Shown here piece after piece: positions 55,477-64,000 of a stretch of 64,000 bases of DNA (position 1 is its first letter; each line of letters begins with the position of its first letter). The notes under the pieces were generated by a model that did not search any database, was not told the origin of the DNA, and saw only the letters and a program-made list of their open reading frames with translations. The position numbers and the translations under genes were made by a program. This DNA comes from Burkholderia vietnamiensis LMG 10929 (GTDB taxonomy: Bacteria > Pseudomonadota > Gammaproteobacteria > Burkholderiales > Burkholderiaceae): the NCBI RefSeq assembly GCF_000959445.1, contig NZ_CP009630.1, positions 2,108,001 through 2,172,000 of the forward strand, in the 5' to 3' direction.

Positions 55477-58110
55477 ATGGTGACATCTCTCATCATCCGA
55501 CTCGTTGCATGGTCGGTACGCCGCCCCGTCCTGGTCGTCGTGCTGTCGCTCGTCATTGCCGCATGCAGCGGCGTGTACGTGGCACAGCACTTCAAGATCA
55601 ACACGGACATCAGCAAGCTCGTCGATGCCGAGCCGCAATGGGCCGCGCTGGGTCAGGCGGTCGACAACGCGTTCCCGCAACGTAACGGCACGATCCTCGC
55701 GGTCGTCGAGGCGCCCGCGCCCGAGTTCGCGACGGCCGCCGCGCACGCGCTCACGGGCGCGCTGCAAAAGCAGTCCGACGCGGGCCGCATCGGCCAGGTC
55801 GCCGAGCCCGGCGGCGGGCCGTTCTTCGAGCACAACGGCCTGTTGTTCCTGTCGCCGCAGGAAGTGTCGGACACGACGACGCAACTCGCGAGCGCGCGGC
55901 CGCTCGTCAACGAGCTCGCGAAGAACCCGAGCCTGACGGGCCTCGCGACGACGCTGTCCACGCTGCTCGGCCAGCCGCTGCTGACCGGCCAGGTAAAGCT
56001 GCCCGAGATGGCCAAGCTGCTCGCGCGCAGCGCCGCGACGGTCGACGACGTGCTGGCCGGCAAGCCGGCCGCGTTCTCGTGGCGCGGGCTGGTCGACGCC
56101 GACGCCGCACGGCAGCCGGCGCGCGCGTTCGTCACGGTGCAGCCGGTCGTGAACTACGGCGCGCTGAAGGCCGGCGCCCAAACCACGCAGGTGATCCGCG
56201 ACACCGCGAAGGCGCTCGACCTCACGCAACGCTATGGCGCGGTCGTGCGCATCACCGGCGAGCAGCCGCTCGCCGACGACGAATTCGCCTCGGTCGAAGA
56301 CGGCGCCGCGCTCAACGGCGTGCTCACGCTGCTCGCGGTGCTCGTGATCCTGTGGCTCGCGCTGCGCTCCAAGCGGATGATCGGCTCGGTGCTGGTCACG
56401 CTGTTCGTCGGCCTCGTCGTGACGGCCGCGCTCGGCCTCGCGATGGTCGGTTCGCTGAACATGATCTCGGTCGCGTTCATGGTGCTGTTCGTCGGCCTCG
56501 GCGTCGATTTCTCGATCCAGTACGGCGTGAAGTACCGCGAGGAACGCTTCCGCGACCCGCGCATCGATCACGCGCTGATCGGCGCCGCGCACTCGATGGG
56601 CATGCCGCTCGCGCTCGCGACCACGGCGGTCGCGGCGAGCTTCTTCTCGTTCATTCCGACCGCCTATCGCGGCGTGTCCGAGCTCGGCCTGATCGCGGGC
56701 GTCGGGATGTTCATCGCGCTGCTGAGCACGCTCACGCTGCTGCCGGCGCTGCTGCGCCTGTTCGCGCCGCCGGGCGAATCGAAGACGCCGGGCTTCCCGT
56801 GGCTCGCGCCGGTCGACGATTTCCTCGATCGCCATCGCAAGCCGATCCTGATCGGCACGCTCGGCGTCGTGATCGGCGCGCTGCCGCTGCTGCTGTTCCT
56901 GCGCTTCGACTTCAACCCGCTGCACCTGAAGGATCCGCACAGCGAATCGATGGCGACGCTGCTCGCGCTGAAGGATTCGCCCGAAGCGGCCGTCAACGAC
57001 GTCACGCTGCTCGCGCCGTCGCTGGCCGCGGCCGACGCGGCCGCCAAACGCCTCGACGCGCTGCCGGAAGTGGGGCGCACGACCACGCTGTCGACCTTCA
57101 TTCCGACCGACCAGCCGGAGAAGCGCGCGGCGATCGCCGCGGCCGCGAGCGATCTGCTGCCCGCGCTCACGCAGCCGGCCGCGCCGCCCGCCACCGACGC
57201 GCAGCGCGTCGCCGCGCTCAAGCGCGTGTCGGACCTGCTGAGCTACGCGGCGGAAGATCATCCGGGCCCGGGCGCGGCCGCCGCGCAGCACCTGTCGGCA
57301 TCGCTCGCGAAGCTCGCCGCAGCCGACGCCGCGACGCGCGATCGCGCCGAACACGCGTTCGCCGACACGCTGCGCATCGCGCTCGAGCAGCTCGCGACGC
57401 TGCTGCAACCGCAGGACGTGACGCGCGAATCGTTGCCGCCGCAACTGGTGCGCGACTGGGTCGCGCCGGACGGCCACGCGCTCGTGCAGATTTCGCCGAA
57501 GGTGCCGAAGGGCGTCGACCCGAACGACGACACGATGCTGCGCCGCTTCGCGAAGGCCGTGAAGGCGGCCGAACCGGGCGCGATCGGCGGCCCGATCTCG
57601 ATCCTGCATTCCGCGGAGACGATCATCAAGGCGTTCCAGCACGCGGCGCTGTGGTCGATCATCTCGATCACGATCCTGTTGTGGATCACGCTGCGCCGCT
57701 TCGGCGACGTGCTGCGCACGCTGGTGCCGCTGCTCGTGTCGGGGCTCGTGACGCTCGAGATGTGCGTCGTGCTCGGCATGTCGCTGAACTTCGCGAACAT
57801 CATCGCGCTGCCGCTGATGCTCGGCGTCGGCGTCGCGTTCAAGGTGTACTTCGTGATGGCGTGGCGCGCCGGGCAGACGGGGCTGCTGCATTCGAGCCTC
57901 ACGCACGCGGTGCTGTTCAGCGCCGCGACGACGGCGACCGCGTTCGGCAGCCTGTGGCTATCGCACCATCCGGGCACGTCGAGCATGGGCAAGCTGCTCG
58001 CGCTCGCGTTGACCTGCACGCTGATCGGCGCCGTGGTATTTCAGCCCGTTCTGATGGGCAAACCGCGCGTGAAGCGCGTCAAGAACCAATCGCAAGGAAA
58101 CAATGAATAA
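55477..58110 (+). CDS. hpnN: Hopanoid-associated RND transporter HpnN
   Basis: An 877-residue RND-family membrane protein of the MmpL/HpnN type. There are two repeats, each with one helix, a large periplasmic loop and five further helices. The first repeat has [20 protein letters not shown] then [17 protein letters not shown], and the core [20 protein letters not shown] (proton-relay region). The second has [20 protein letters not shown]. The ATG at 55477 is used since the open frame upstream contains the promoter region. It likely moves hopanoids to the outer membrane. Its end overlaps the mlaA start by 8 bp. Confidence 0.92.
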   Translation: MVTSLIIRLVAWSVRRPVLVVVLSLVIAACSGVYVAQHFKINTDISKLVDAEPQWAALGQAVDNAFPQRNGTILAVVEAPAPEFATAAAHALTGALQKQSDAGRIGQVAEPGGGPFFEHNGLLFLSPQEVSDTTTQLASARPLVNELAKNPSLTGLATTLSTLLGQPLLTGQVKLPEMAKLLARSAATVDDVLAGKPAAFSWRGLVDADAARQPARAFVTVQPVVNYGALKAGAQTTQVIRDTAKALDLTQRYGAVVRITGEQPLADDEFASVEDGAALNGVLTLLAVLVILWLALRSKRMIGSVLVTLFVGLVVTAALGLAMVGSLNMISVAFMVLFVGLGVDFSIQYGVKYREERFRDPRIDHALIGAAHSMGMPLALATTAVAASFFSFIPTAYRGVSELGLIAGVGMFIALLSTLTLLPALLRLFAPPGESKTPGFPWLAPVDDFLDRHRKPILIGTLGVVIGALPLLLFLRFDFNPLHLKDPHSESMATLLALKDSPEAAVNDVTLLAPSLAAADAAAKRLDALPEVGRTTTLSTFIPTDQPEKRAAIAAAASDLLPALTQPAAPPATDAQRVAALKRVSDLLSYAAEDHPGPGAAAAQHLSASLAKLAAADAATRDRAEHAFADTLRIALEQLATLLQPQDVTRESLPPQLVRDWVAPDGHALVQISPKVPKGVDPNDDTMLRRFAKAVKAAEPGAIGGPISILHSAETIIKAFQHAALWSIISITILLWITLRRFGDVLRTLVPLLVSGLVTLEMCVVLGMSLNFANIIALPLMLGVGVAFKVYFVMAWRAGQTGLLHSSLTHAVLFSAATTATAFGSLWLSHHPGTSSMGKLLALALTCTLIGAVVFQPVLMGKPRVKRVKNQSQGNNE

Positions 58111-59170
58111 GGTGCGAATCATGACGGTGACCGTCGCCGCCGGCGCTCTGCTGAGCGGCTGCGCGACGGGCCCGAACCGCAACCCCAACGACCCGTTCGA
58201 GCCGGTGAATCGAGCGGTGTACACGTTCAACGACACGGTCGACACGCACATCGCCCAGCCGATCGCGAAGGGCTATCAGAAGATCACGCCGACGCCGCTG
58301 CGTACCGCGATCAGCAACTTCTTCTCGAACCTCGGCGACCTCGGCAACATCGCGAACAACCTGTTGCAGCTGCGCATTACCGACGCGACGCAGGATCTGA
58401 TGCGCGTCGCGATGAACTCGGTGTTCGGCGTCGGCGGCCTGATCGACATCGCGACGCCCGCAGGGCTGCCGAAGCATCACCAGGACTTCGGGCTGACGAT
58501 GGCGCGCTGGGGCATGCCGGCCGGTCCGTACCTGGTGCTGCCGGTGTTCGGGCCGAGCACGATCCGCGACGGCGTCGGCCGCGCGGTCGACGTGCGCTTC
58601 AACCTGCTCAACTACATCGAGCCGGCCGTGCGCAATCCGATGTACATCGCGCAGTTCGTCAGCGCGCGTTCGGACCTGCTCGGCGCGACCGATCTGCTGA
58701 AGCAGGCGGCGCTCGATCCGTACTCGTTCGTCCGCGATGCGTATCTGCAGCAGCGCAAGTCGCTCACGTTCCACGGCGAATCGGCGTCGGCCGAAGCGCC
58801 GAACTACGCGCAGCCCGATGAATCGGGCGCGGCGCCGGCGGCCGCGCCGTCCGCGCCGGGGCTGCCGAATTACGAAGATCCGGGCGACGCGGGCGGCGCA
58901 GCGGGTGCAGCGCCGAACAATGCGCCGGCCGCGGCCGGCTTGCCGCAGTACGACGATCCGGGCGCGGACAGTGCGATGCCTGCGAGCCCGGCGGCTGCTT
59001 CTGCCGTGCCTGCCGCGTCCGCCGTGCCTGCTGTGTCTGCAGCACCCGCTGCGGCGCTGGCAACGCCTGCATCGGCGTCGACCGGCGCAACGACTGCGCC
59101 GGCCGCCAACGGCGCACCGATCGCGCCGGCAATGCCGACGCTCCCCGCGAGCGCGCCTGCCGCGCAGTAA
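58103..59170 (+). CDS. mlaA: MlaA/VacJ-family outer-membrane lipoprotein with repeat tail
   Basis: A 355-residue lipoprotein. The lipobox is LLSGCATG, and the core starts [18 protein letters not shown], the MlaA signature. [20 protein letters not shown] and [20 protein letters not shown] form the rest of the conserved domain to about residue 220. The remaining 130 residues are Ala/Pro-rich and disordered, with three related elements ([34 protein letters not shown]). MlaA extracts mislocalised phospholipid from the outer leaflet. Translational coupling to hpnN suggests a shared lipid-transport function. Confidence 0.92.
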   Translation: MNKVRIMTVTVAAGALLSGCATGPNRNPNDPFEPVNRAVYTFNDTVDTHIAQPIAKGYQKITPTPLRTAISNFFSNLGDLGNIANNLLQLRITDATQDLMRVAMNSVFGVGGLIDIATPAGLPKHHQDFGLTMARWGMPAGPYLVLPVFGPSTIRDGVGRAVDVRFNLLNYIEPAVRNPMYIAQFVSARSDLLGATDLLKQAALDPYSFVRDAYLQQRKSLTFHGESASAEAPNYAQPDESGAAPAAAPSAPGLPNYEDPGDAGGAAGAAPNNAPAAAGLPQYDDPGADSAMPASPAAASAVPAASAVPAVSAAPAAALATPASASTGATTAPAANGAPIAPAMPTLPASAPAAQ

Positions 59171-59198
59171 CGCGGCACCGCGCCGGCCGCAATGCCGG

Positions 59199-59223
59199 CG
59201 AGCGCTGCATCATGCAGCGCTCG
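59199..59223. repeat. 25-bp perfect palindrome after mlaA
   Basis: CGAGCGCTGCAT (59199-59210) and ATGCAGCGCTCG (59212-59223) around one central C, 28 bp after the mlaA stop and directly before the intrinsic terminator. Confidence 0.8.
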
Positions 59224-59234
59224 AACCGTCGACG

Positions 59235-59268
59235 AACCCCATGTTTCTCGGAACATGGGGTTTTGTTT
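59235..59268 (+). terminator. Intrinsic terminator of hpnN-mlaA
   Basis: AACCCCATGTT (59235-59245) pairs with AACATGGGGTT (59252-59262), then TTTTGTTT. It is a strong stem with a T-rich tail. Confidence 0.9.
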
Positions 59269-59404
59269 CTTGGGCGGCAGCATGGTTGACGCGGTATGGC
59301 GCGATCCGTTCGAGCAAGCCCGCGAGATCGCTACCAGGTCGCCGTCACGAAGCCGTGTAGAAGCCCCCGCACGCGTGCCCGACGCGCAGCGCAACCGCTC
59401 GCCG

Positions 59405-60568
59405 TTACACGATGGCGAGGTCCCCGTGAAGGCACACCCGGTTGCGTCCCGAGCGCTTCGCCTCGTAGAGGGCTGCGTCCGCTCTCGCGCTCAGGTGGTC
59501 CAGGGTTTCGCCCGCTCGCCAGCCGGCCACGCCGCAACTGATGCTGTATCGACACGGCCCGGCGGCGGTCGTCATGGGCTGGGCGGCGACTGCATGGCGC
59601 AGTCGCTCCGCGATGGCCCGCGCGTCGTCCAGCGCCGTTGCCGGCAGCAGCACGGCAAATTCTTCGCCGCCCATGCGGCCAAGCACGTCGCCACGCCTCA
59701 GTTGCATCTGCGTCACGCGGACGAATTCGCGCAGCACGGCGTCCCCGCCAGCATGGCCGAGCGTATCGTTGATCGCCTTGAAATGATCGAGATCGACGAT
59801 CAGCAGCGCGGTCGGCGAACCCTGCCTGCCCGCTTCCGCCAACTGGACGTGTGCAACGGCTTCAAAGCCCTTGCGCGAAAGCGCGCCGGTGAGGAAGTCG
59901 CGGTTCGCGGCCTCGCGCGCGTCGGCGAGCAGTACGTCGTGCACCATCATCATCGAGGACATCGATAGCGTCGGCATGATCGCCGCGGCCGCGACCAGCA
60001 AGATCACGTTGCCGGTGGAGGCGAACATCAGCGGGCTCGACGCTTCGTCCAGCGTCATGAAATAGATCCCGCGCGCGATCTGGCATAACGCGAAGAGGAA
60101 TGCCATCGCGGCGGTCACGCGATAGGAATAGGCCGAGCGTCCGGACGGGCGGTGCCGGAGCACCAGAAGCGCGACCGCGATGCAAACCGCAGCAGTGAAC
60201 AGCGTGGTGACGAGTACACGAAGCGGAATGCTGTCGACCGCATAGCGCCAGTAGACGAGCGCGATTCCCAGCGGCAGAAGGGAGACCATCAGCACCGGCC
60301 AGTGGGCCGGACGCCCCAGAAAACGGGCACAGCCGGCATAGTAGGCGACGGCCGCCCATGCCATCAGCATGTTTGCAGCAACGACGGACAGGGTATCCGG
60401 AATCCTGAACCGCATCAGGAACAGCGGCAGAGCGATGACGGTCGCGACATTGGCGGCGAACCATTCGAGCACGCCCGGTATCCCCGATCGGAGCAGCGAA
60501 CCGAGCAGCACCAGCAGCACCGCGCTCATGAGTGCGGACGTGGCGATAGCCATGGCAGGATCGAGCAT
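59405..60568 (-). CDS. Membrane-bound diguanylate cyclase (GGDEF)
   Basis: A 387-residue protein with about six hydrophobic segments in residues 8-200 and a C-terminal GGDEF domain. The active site is GGEEF (300-304), with RRGD (291-294) placed five residues upstream as an RxxD inhibitory site. IVDLDHFKAINDTLGHAGGD is the substrate-binding half. The membrane part has no recognised sensor name (MHYT- or MASE-like folds cannot be excluded). The ATG at 60568 starts just before the first helix; the frame is open further upstream into hpnG. It lies 187 bp downstream of hpnG on the same strand, so partial cotranscription is possible. Confidence 0.9.
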   Translation of the reverse strand: MLDPAMAIATSALMSAVLLVLLGSLLRSGIPGVLEWFAANVATVIALPLFLMRFRIPDTLSVVAANMLMAWAAVAYYAGCARFLGRPAHWPVLMVSLLPLGIALVYWRYAVDSIPLRVLVTTLFTAAVCIAVALLVLRHRPSGRSAYSYRVTAAMAFLFALCQIARGIYFMTLDEASSPLMFASTGNVILLVAAAAIMPTLSMSSMMMVHDVLLADAREAANRDFLTGALSRKGFEAVAHVQLAEAGRQGSPTALLIVDLDHFKAINDTLGHAGGDAVLREFVRVTQMQLRRGDVLGRMGGEEFAVLLPATALDDARAIAERLRHAVAAQPMTTAAGPCRYSISCGVAGWRAGETLDHLSARADAALYEAKRSGRNRVCLHGDLAIV

Positions 60569-60755
60569 GTCAGTCGTAGACCAAATCGGGGTTCGCCAGA
60601 TTACCGCGGAACGCGGCGCGAATCTCGACGACGATGTGCTGCTCATCGCGGCAGCCGCAATCCCGACGCTCGATTTTCCGCGAACGACGCTCGTGTGCGC
60701 GTGCGCGAAATCAGGCAACGCAGCGGCACGAGAAACGAAACGCGGCGCGCGCCGC

Positions 60756-61463
60756 TCAGACCATCCGCATCGCGCCCGCACGCTCGAACGCGTGCCGCGC
60801 CTGGATCAATGTCGTGCGCGCCGCGCGCGCGTCGGCGGCCACCTGCAGCAGCGGGCCGAGCTGCGACGGCTGCTTCAGCAGTTCGCGCAGGATCGGCAGG
60901 ATGGCCGTGCTGCCGTCGTCGCGCAGCCCGGCCGTCGCCGCGCGCGGCAGCGTGCGCCAGGCGGGATCGACGATCGCGCGGCACACCGCGAACGGCACGC
61001 CGCGCGACGCCGCGAACGCGGCTGCGATATGCGATTCCATGTCGACCGCGAGCGCGCCCTTGGCGCGATGCAGCGACGTCTTTTCCTGCTCGCTGACCAC
61101 CGGTGCGCCGACGGCCGCCATCGTGCCGCGCGTGACGCGCGACCACACCGGCGTGTCGTGCAACGCGGCGACGAGCCGCGTGCTCCACGCCGGATCGGTC
61201 TGCACGCGGCCGAACGGCCCGTCGATCGCGTCCGCGATCACGAGCGCGCCCGGCGCCAGATCGGGCGCGAGCCCGCCCGCCGTGCCGAAGCTCACGATGC
61301 CCGCACAACCGCGCGCGGTCGCCTCGGCGAGCGCGCGCTCGAGCCGGTCGGCGCGCGCGGCGAATACGGCCTCGACGCCGTGACCGCGCGCGATGCGCGC
61401 CTCGAACGCCATCCCCGTGACGGCGATGACGGGCAACGTGCCGGTGTGCAGCGTCGCAGCCAC
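60756..61463 (-). CDS. hpnG: Hopanoid phosphorylase HpnG
   Basis: A 235-residue nucleoside-phosphorylase-fold protein. PVIAVTGMAFEARIARG opens the fold, GIVSFGTAGGLAPDL is the phosphate/substrate glycine loop, and ALAVDMESHIAAAFA carries the family glutamate. In hopanoid producers HpnG removes adenine from adenosylhopane to give phosphoribohopane. It begins 3 bp after the squalene-hopene cyclase stop, confirming operon organisation. It could be mistaken for MTA/SAH nucleosidase, but the context argues for HpnG. Confidence 0.92.
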   Translation of the reverse strand: MAATLHTGTLPVIAVTGMAFEARIARGHGVEAVFAARADRLERALAEATARGCAGIVSFGTAGGLAPDLAPGALVIADAIDGPFGRVQTDPAWSTRLVAALHDTPVWSRVTRGTMAAVGAPVVSEQEKTSLHRAKGALAVDMESHIAAAFAASRGVPFAVCRAIVDPAWRTLPRAATAGLRDDGSTAILPILRELLKQPSQLGPLLQVAADARAARTTLIQARHAFERAGAMRMV

Positions 61464-61466
61464 GCG

Positions 61467-63440
61467 TCAGATCCCGACCGTCACGCGCGTCGCGTTGGCG
61501 CGCTTCAGGTTGCGGTAGCGCGCGAGCGCCCACAGCGGGAAGAACTTGCGATAGCCGTGGTAGCGCAGATAGAACACGCGCGGGAAGCCGGTGGCCGTGA
61601 AGCGCGTCTCGTCCCACAGGCCTTCGTCGTTCTGCTGCGCGATCAGGTAGCCGATCCCGCGCTCGACCGCCGGGTGGTTCACTTCACCGGCGGCCATCAG
61701 GCCGAGCAGCGCCCACGCGGTCTGCGACGCCGTGCTCGGCGCCGGTTCGAAGCCGCGGTAGTTGAGCTTGTAGCTGTCGCCGTCCTCGCCCCAGCCGCCG
61801 TCCTTGTTCTGGATCGACAGCAGCCACTGTGCGGCGCGCTTCACGCGCGGATCTTCCGGCCCGAGGCCGGCCGCGTTCAGCGAGCACAGGGCCGTCCACG
61901 TGCCGTACACGTAGTTCATCCCCCAGCGCCCGTACCAGCTGCCGTCCGGCTCCTGCTCCTTGAGCATGTAGTCGAGCGCGCGGCGGGCCGGCTCGCTGCT
62001 CAGCGCGCTTTCGCCGAGCTGCGCCAGCATCGACAGGCAACGGCCCGACACGTCGGCCGTCGGCGGATCGAGCAGCGCGCCATGATCGGAGAACGGGATG
62101 TTGTTCAGGTAGTACTGCGTGTTTTCCGGCTCGAACGCGCCCCAGCCGCCGTCGCTGCTCTGCATGCCGACGACCCATTCGCGCGCGCGCGCGATCGATT
62201 CGCGATACGTGTCCGTGTTCTGCAGCTTCTGCGCGCGATCCATCGCCATCACGACCACGGCCGTGTCGTCGACGTCGGGGTAGTGCGCGTTCGCGTACTG
62301 GAACGCCCAGCCGCCGGGGCGCACGTTCGGACGGCGCGAGATCCAGTCGCCGCGCACGTCGAGGATCTGCAGCGGACGCAGCCAGTCGAGGCCGCGCAGC
62401 ACAGCTTGCTCCGCACGCGCGTCGCCGGTTTCGAGCAGCGCATGCGCGACGAGCGACGTGTCCCACACCGGCGACAGGCACGGCTGGCAATACGCTTCGT
62501 CGTCGTGCACGACGAGCAGCTTCTCGATCGACTTGCGCGCGATCGCCCGATTCGGATGATCTTCGGGATAGCCGAGCACGTCGTACATCATCACCGCGTT
62601 GGCCATCGCCGGATAGATCGCGCCGAGCCCGTCCTCGCCGTTCAGGCGCTCGTCGACGAACGACACGGCCTGGCGGATCGCGCGTTCGCGCGTGTAGCTC
62701 GGGAACAGGCCGTCCGCCGCGCGCAGCGCGTGGTCGACCACGCGGAAGAACGCGAACCAGCCGGGGCTCTGGTGGCCCTGGCGCGGCAGCAGCCCGGCGT
62801 TGACCGGCGGGTCGATGAACAGCTCGTCGATCCGCACGCCGCGCGGGTTCTTCGCGAGCGGCCGCTTCGCGTTCAGCACCAGCAGCGGCACGATCACGGT
62901 GCGCGCCCAGTACGACACCTTCGACAGGTGGAACGGGAACCACTGCGGCAGCAGCATGATCTCGACCGGCATCATCGGCACCGCGCGCCACGGAATCGCG
63001 CCGAACAGCGCGAGCTGGATGCGCGTGAACACGTTCGACATCTCGGCGCCGCCCATCGCGTGGATCGCGCGCCGCGCGCGCTGCATGTGCTCGGCATTCT
63101 CGTCGTCGCCGATCACCTTCAGCGCGAAATACGCCTTCACGCTCGCGCTGACGTTCGGCGCGCCGTCGGTGAACAGCGGCCAGCCGCCGTCGGCCTGCTG
63201 GATGCGGCGCAGATAGCGGCCGATCTTCTGTTCGAGCTCGAGATTCGGCGTCTCGCCGAGAAAGTGGACGAGCAGCACGTATTCGGCGGGAATCGTCGAA
63301 TCGGCTTCGAGTTCGTAGACCCAGTGTCCGTCCGCGTTCTGTGCGGCCAGCAGCGCGTCGGTCGCGCGGGCGACGGACGCGTCGAGTCCGGCCGGCACGG
63401 TGCCGGCGGACAGGTTAGCCATATCGGTGAGATCGTTCAT
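61467..63440 (-). CDS. shc: Squalene-hopene cyclase
   Basis: A 657-residue class II triterpene cyclase, full family length. The protonating DXDD motif is DVDD at 389-392. QW-type repeats are visible at QQADGGWPLF (81-90), MQSSDGGWGAF, QNKDGGWGEDG and QQNDEGLWDE. It binds the membrane monotopically and folds squalene to hopene and hopanol. It starts 15 bp after the hpnE stop and is followed at once by hpnG. Confidence 0.96.
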   Translation of the reverse strand: MNDLTDMANLSAGTVPAGLDASVARATDALLAAQNADGHWVYELEADSTIPAEYVLLVHFLGETPNLELEQKIGRYLRRIQQADGGWPLFTDGAPNVSASVKAYFALKVIGDDENAEHMQRARRAIHAMGGAEMSNVFTRIQLALFGAIPWRAVPMMPVEIMLLPQWFPFHLSKVSYWARTVIVPLLVLNAKRPLAKNPRGVRIDELFIDPPVNAGLLPRQGHQSPGWFAFFRVVDHALRAADGLFPSYTRERAIRQAVSFVDERLNGEDGLGAIYPAMANAVMMYDVLGYPEDHPNRAIARKSIEKLLVVHDDEAYCQPCLSPVWDTSLVAHALLETGDARAEQAVLRGLDWLRPLQILDVRGDWISRRPNVRPGGWAFQYANAHYPDVDDTAVVVMAMDRAQKLQNTDTYRESIARAREWVVGMQSSDGGWGAFEPENTQYYLNNIPFSDHGALLDPPTADVSGRCLSMLAQLGESALSSEPARRALDYMLKEQEPDGSWYGRWGMNYVYGTWTALCSLNAAGLGPEDPRVKRAAQWLLSIQNKDGGWGEDGDSYKLNYRGFEPAPSTASQTAWALLGLMAAGEVNHPAVERGIGYLIAQQNDEGLWDETRFTATGFPRVFYLRYHGYRKFFPLWALARYRNLKRANATRVTVGI

Positions 63441-63455
63441 CGGTCCCTCTGTTGC

Positions 63456-64000
63456 TTACTGTGTCTGGAGCACGTCCGCGGCCAGCTGGCCGGAACGGAT
63501 CGCGCCCTCGATCGTGGCGGGCAAACCGGTGGCAATCCAGTCGCCCGCCAGCACGAGATTGGTCCAGCGCGTGCGCACGGCCGGACGTTTCATTTCCTGC
63601 GACGGCACCGCCGCAAAGCCCGCGCGCGGCTCGACCACGAGCTGCCACGCGGGAAGCGGTTCCGGACGCGCGCCGCTCACGCGCGCGACATCTTCCCAGA
63701 TGCGCCGCGCGAGCGCATCGCGCGGCATGTCGAGCCAGCGGCCCGCATCGCGGATCGTCGCGGCGAGCGCGCCGGCGCCGCTGCGCACCGCGTCGACGAC
63801 GCCGTTGATCACCGTCGTCTGCAGCGCACTGCCTGCCTCCGGCGTGTCGTGCGCGAAATACGCGGTCACGACCGCGCTGAACGCATCGGGCGCGGTGAGC
63901 TCGGGCACGAGCGGCTGCGCGACCTCGGGCGGCACGGCCAGCACGACCGCGTCGCCCGGCGCGAGATCGATGCGCTCGCCGCCGATCGCGACCGCGTCGA
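63456..64000 (-). CDS. hpnE: Squalene-associated FAD-dependent desaturase HpnE, 5' end outside window
   Basis: The frame is open to the window edge and gives the C-terminal 181 residues. GDAVVLAVPPEVAQPLVPEL is the flavoprotein mid-domain strand, and the FAD-contacting C-terminus is LVLAGDWIATGLPATIEGAI with GQLAADVLQTQ at the end. This fits HpnE, which acts with HpnC and HpnD in squalene formation from farnesyl diphosphate. HpnC/HpnD would be expected just beyond the window. The N-terminal Rossmann motif is not visible. Confidence 0.88.
   Translation of the reverse strand, partial: DAVAIGGERIDLAPGDAVVLAVPPEVAQPLVPELTAPDAFSAVVTAYFAHDTPEAGSALQTTVINGVVDAVRSGAGALAATIRDAGRWLDMPRDALARRIWEDVARVSGARPEPLPAWQLVVEPRAGFAAVPSQEMKRPAVRTRWTNLVLAGDWIATGLPATIEGAIRSGQLAADVLQTQ

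Noticed and set aside
60756..61463. Methylthioadenosine/SAH nucleosidase
   Set aside because: Fold is the same, but the 3-bp spacing to squalene-hopene cyclase identifies HpnG.

Overview
The window is high-GC, gene-dense DNA with the gene content of a Burkholderia-type betaproteobacterium. It carries a hopanoid locus, OmpC-type porins, oxidative pentose catabolism and many LysR/MarR/LacI-controlled catabolic operons. Genus is inferred from content and codon usage; I ran no search. No rRNA, tRNA, CRISPR array or intact insertion sequence was seen.

Layout. 1-4142: end of a biotin carboxylase gene, two carboxyltransferase-like (PxpB/PxpC) genes and an NCS1 permease. 4560-9825: GNAT acetyltransferase, Tat-exported GH28 polygalacturonase, class III aminotransferase, DEDDh exonuclease. 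10039-22775: hydroxycinnamate (ferulate/coumarate) locus. It holds ech-vdh-fcs-acyl-CoA dehydrogenase, a MarR regulator, and MFS transporter-porin-tannase/feruloyl esterase, plus a divergent amidohydrolase. Three copies of a 15-bp palindrome (consensus ATCAGGTAACCTGAT) lie upstream of both minus-strand transcription units and are the likely MarR operators. 22801-33806: non-phosphorylative L-arabinose operon (arabonate dehydratase, MFS, 2-keto-3-deoxyarabonate dehydratase, sugar 1-dehydrogenase, AraFGH, lactonase) with a divergent LysR regulator. 33899-42367: OsmC protein, then a LacI-regulated beta-galactoside ABC transporter and GH42 beta-galactosidase. 42673-43944: an AT-rich accessory gene and a small unknown gene. 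43945-54298: RhlE-type helicase, a nitronate monooxygenase fused to a ferritin-like domain, malate synthase G, a diguanylate cyclase and a two-component system. 54552-64000: MlaC/HpnM-like protein, HpnN, MlaA, a second diguanylate cyclase, and the hopanoid genes hpnG, shc and hpnE (cut by the window end).

How it fits together. GH28, a feruloyl-esterase-family enzyme, ferulate catabolism, arabinose oxidation and a GH42 galactosidase could together dismantle and use feruloylated arabinan/galactan side chains of plant pectin. This is an inference from co-location. At the right-hand end, hopanoid synthesis is adjacent to a lipid-trafficking set (RND HpnN, MlaA lipoprotein, MlaC-like periplasmic carrier).

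The features least explained are these: a 71-bp inverted-repeat element whose arm contains the araG stop codon; a 34-bp hairpin in the leader of the arabinose-operon MFS gene; three 6/7-mer microsatellite tracts; an orphan AT-rich gene resembling putative type VI effectors; and the C-terminal remnant of an ECF sigma factor gene.
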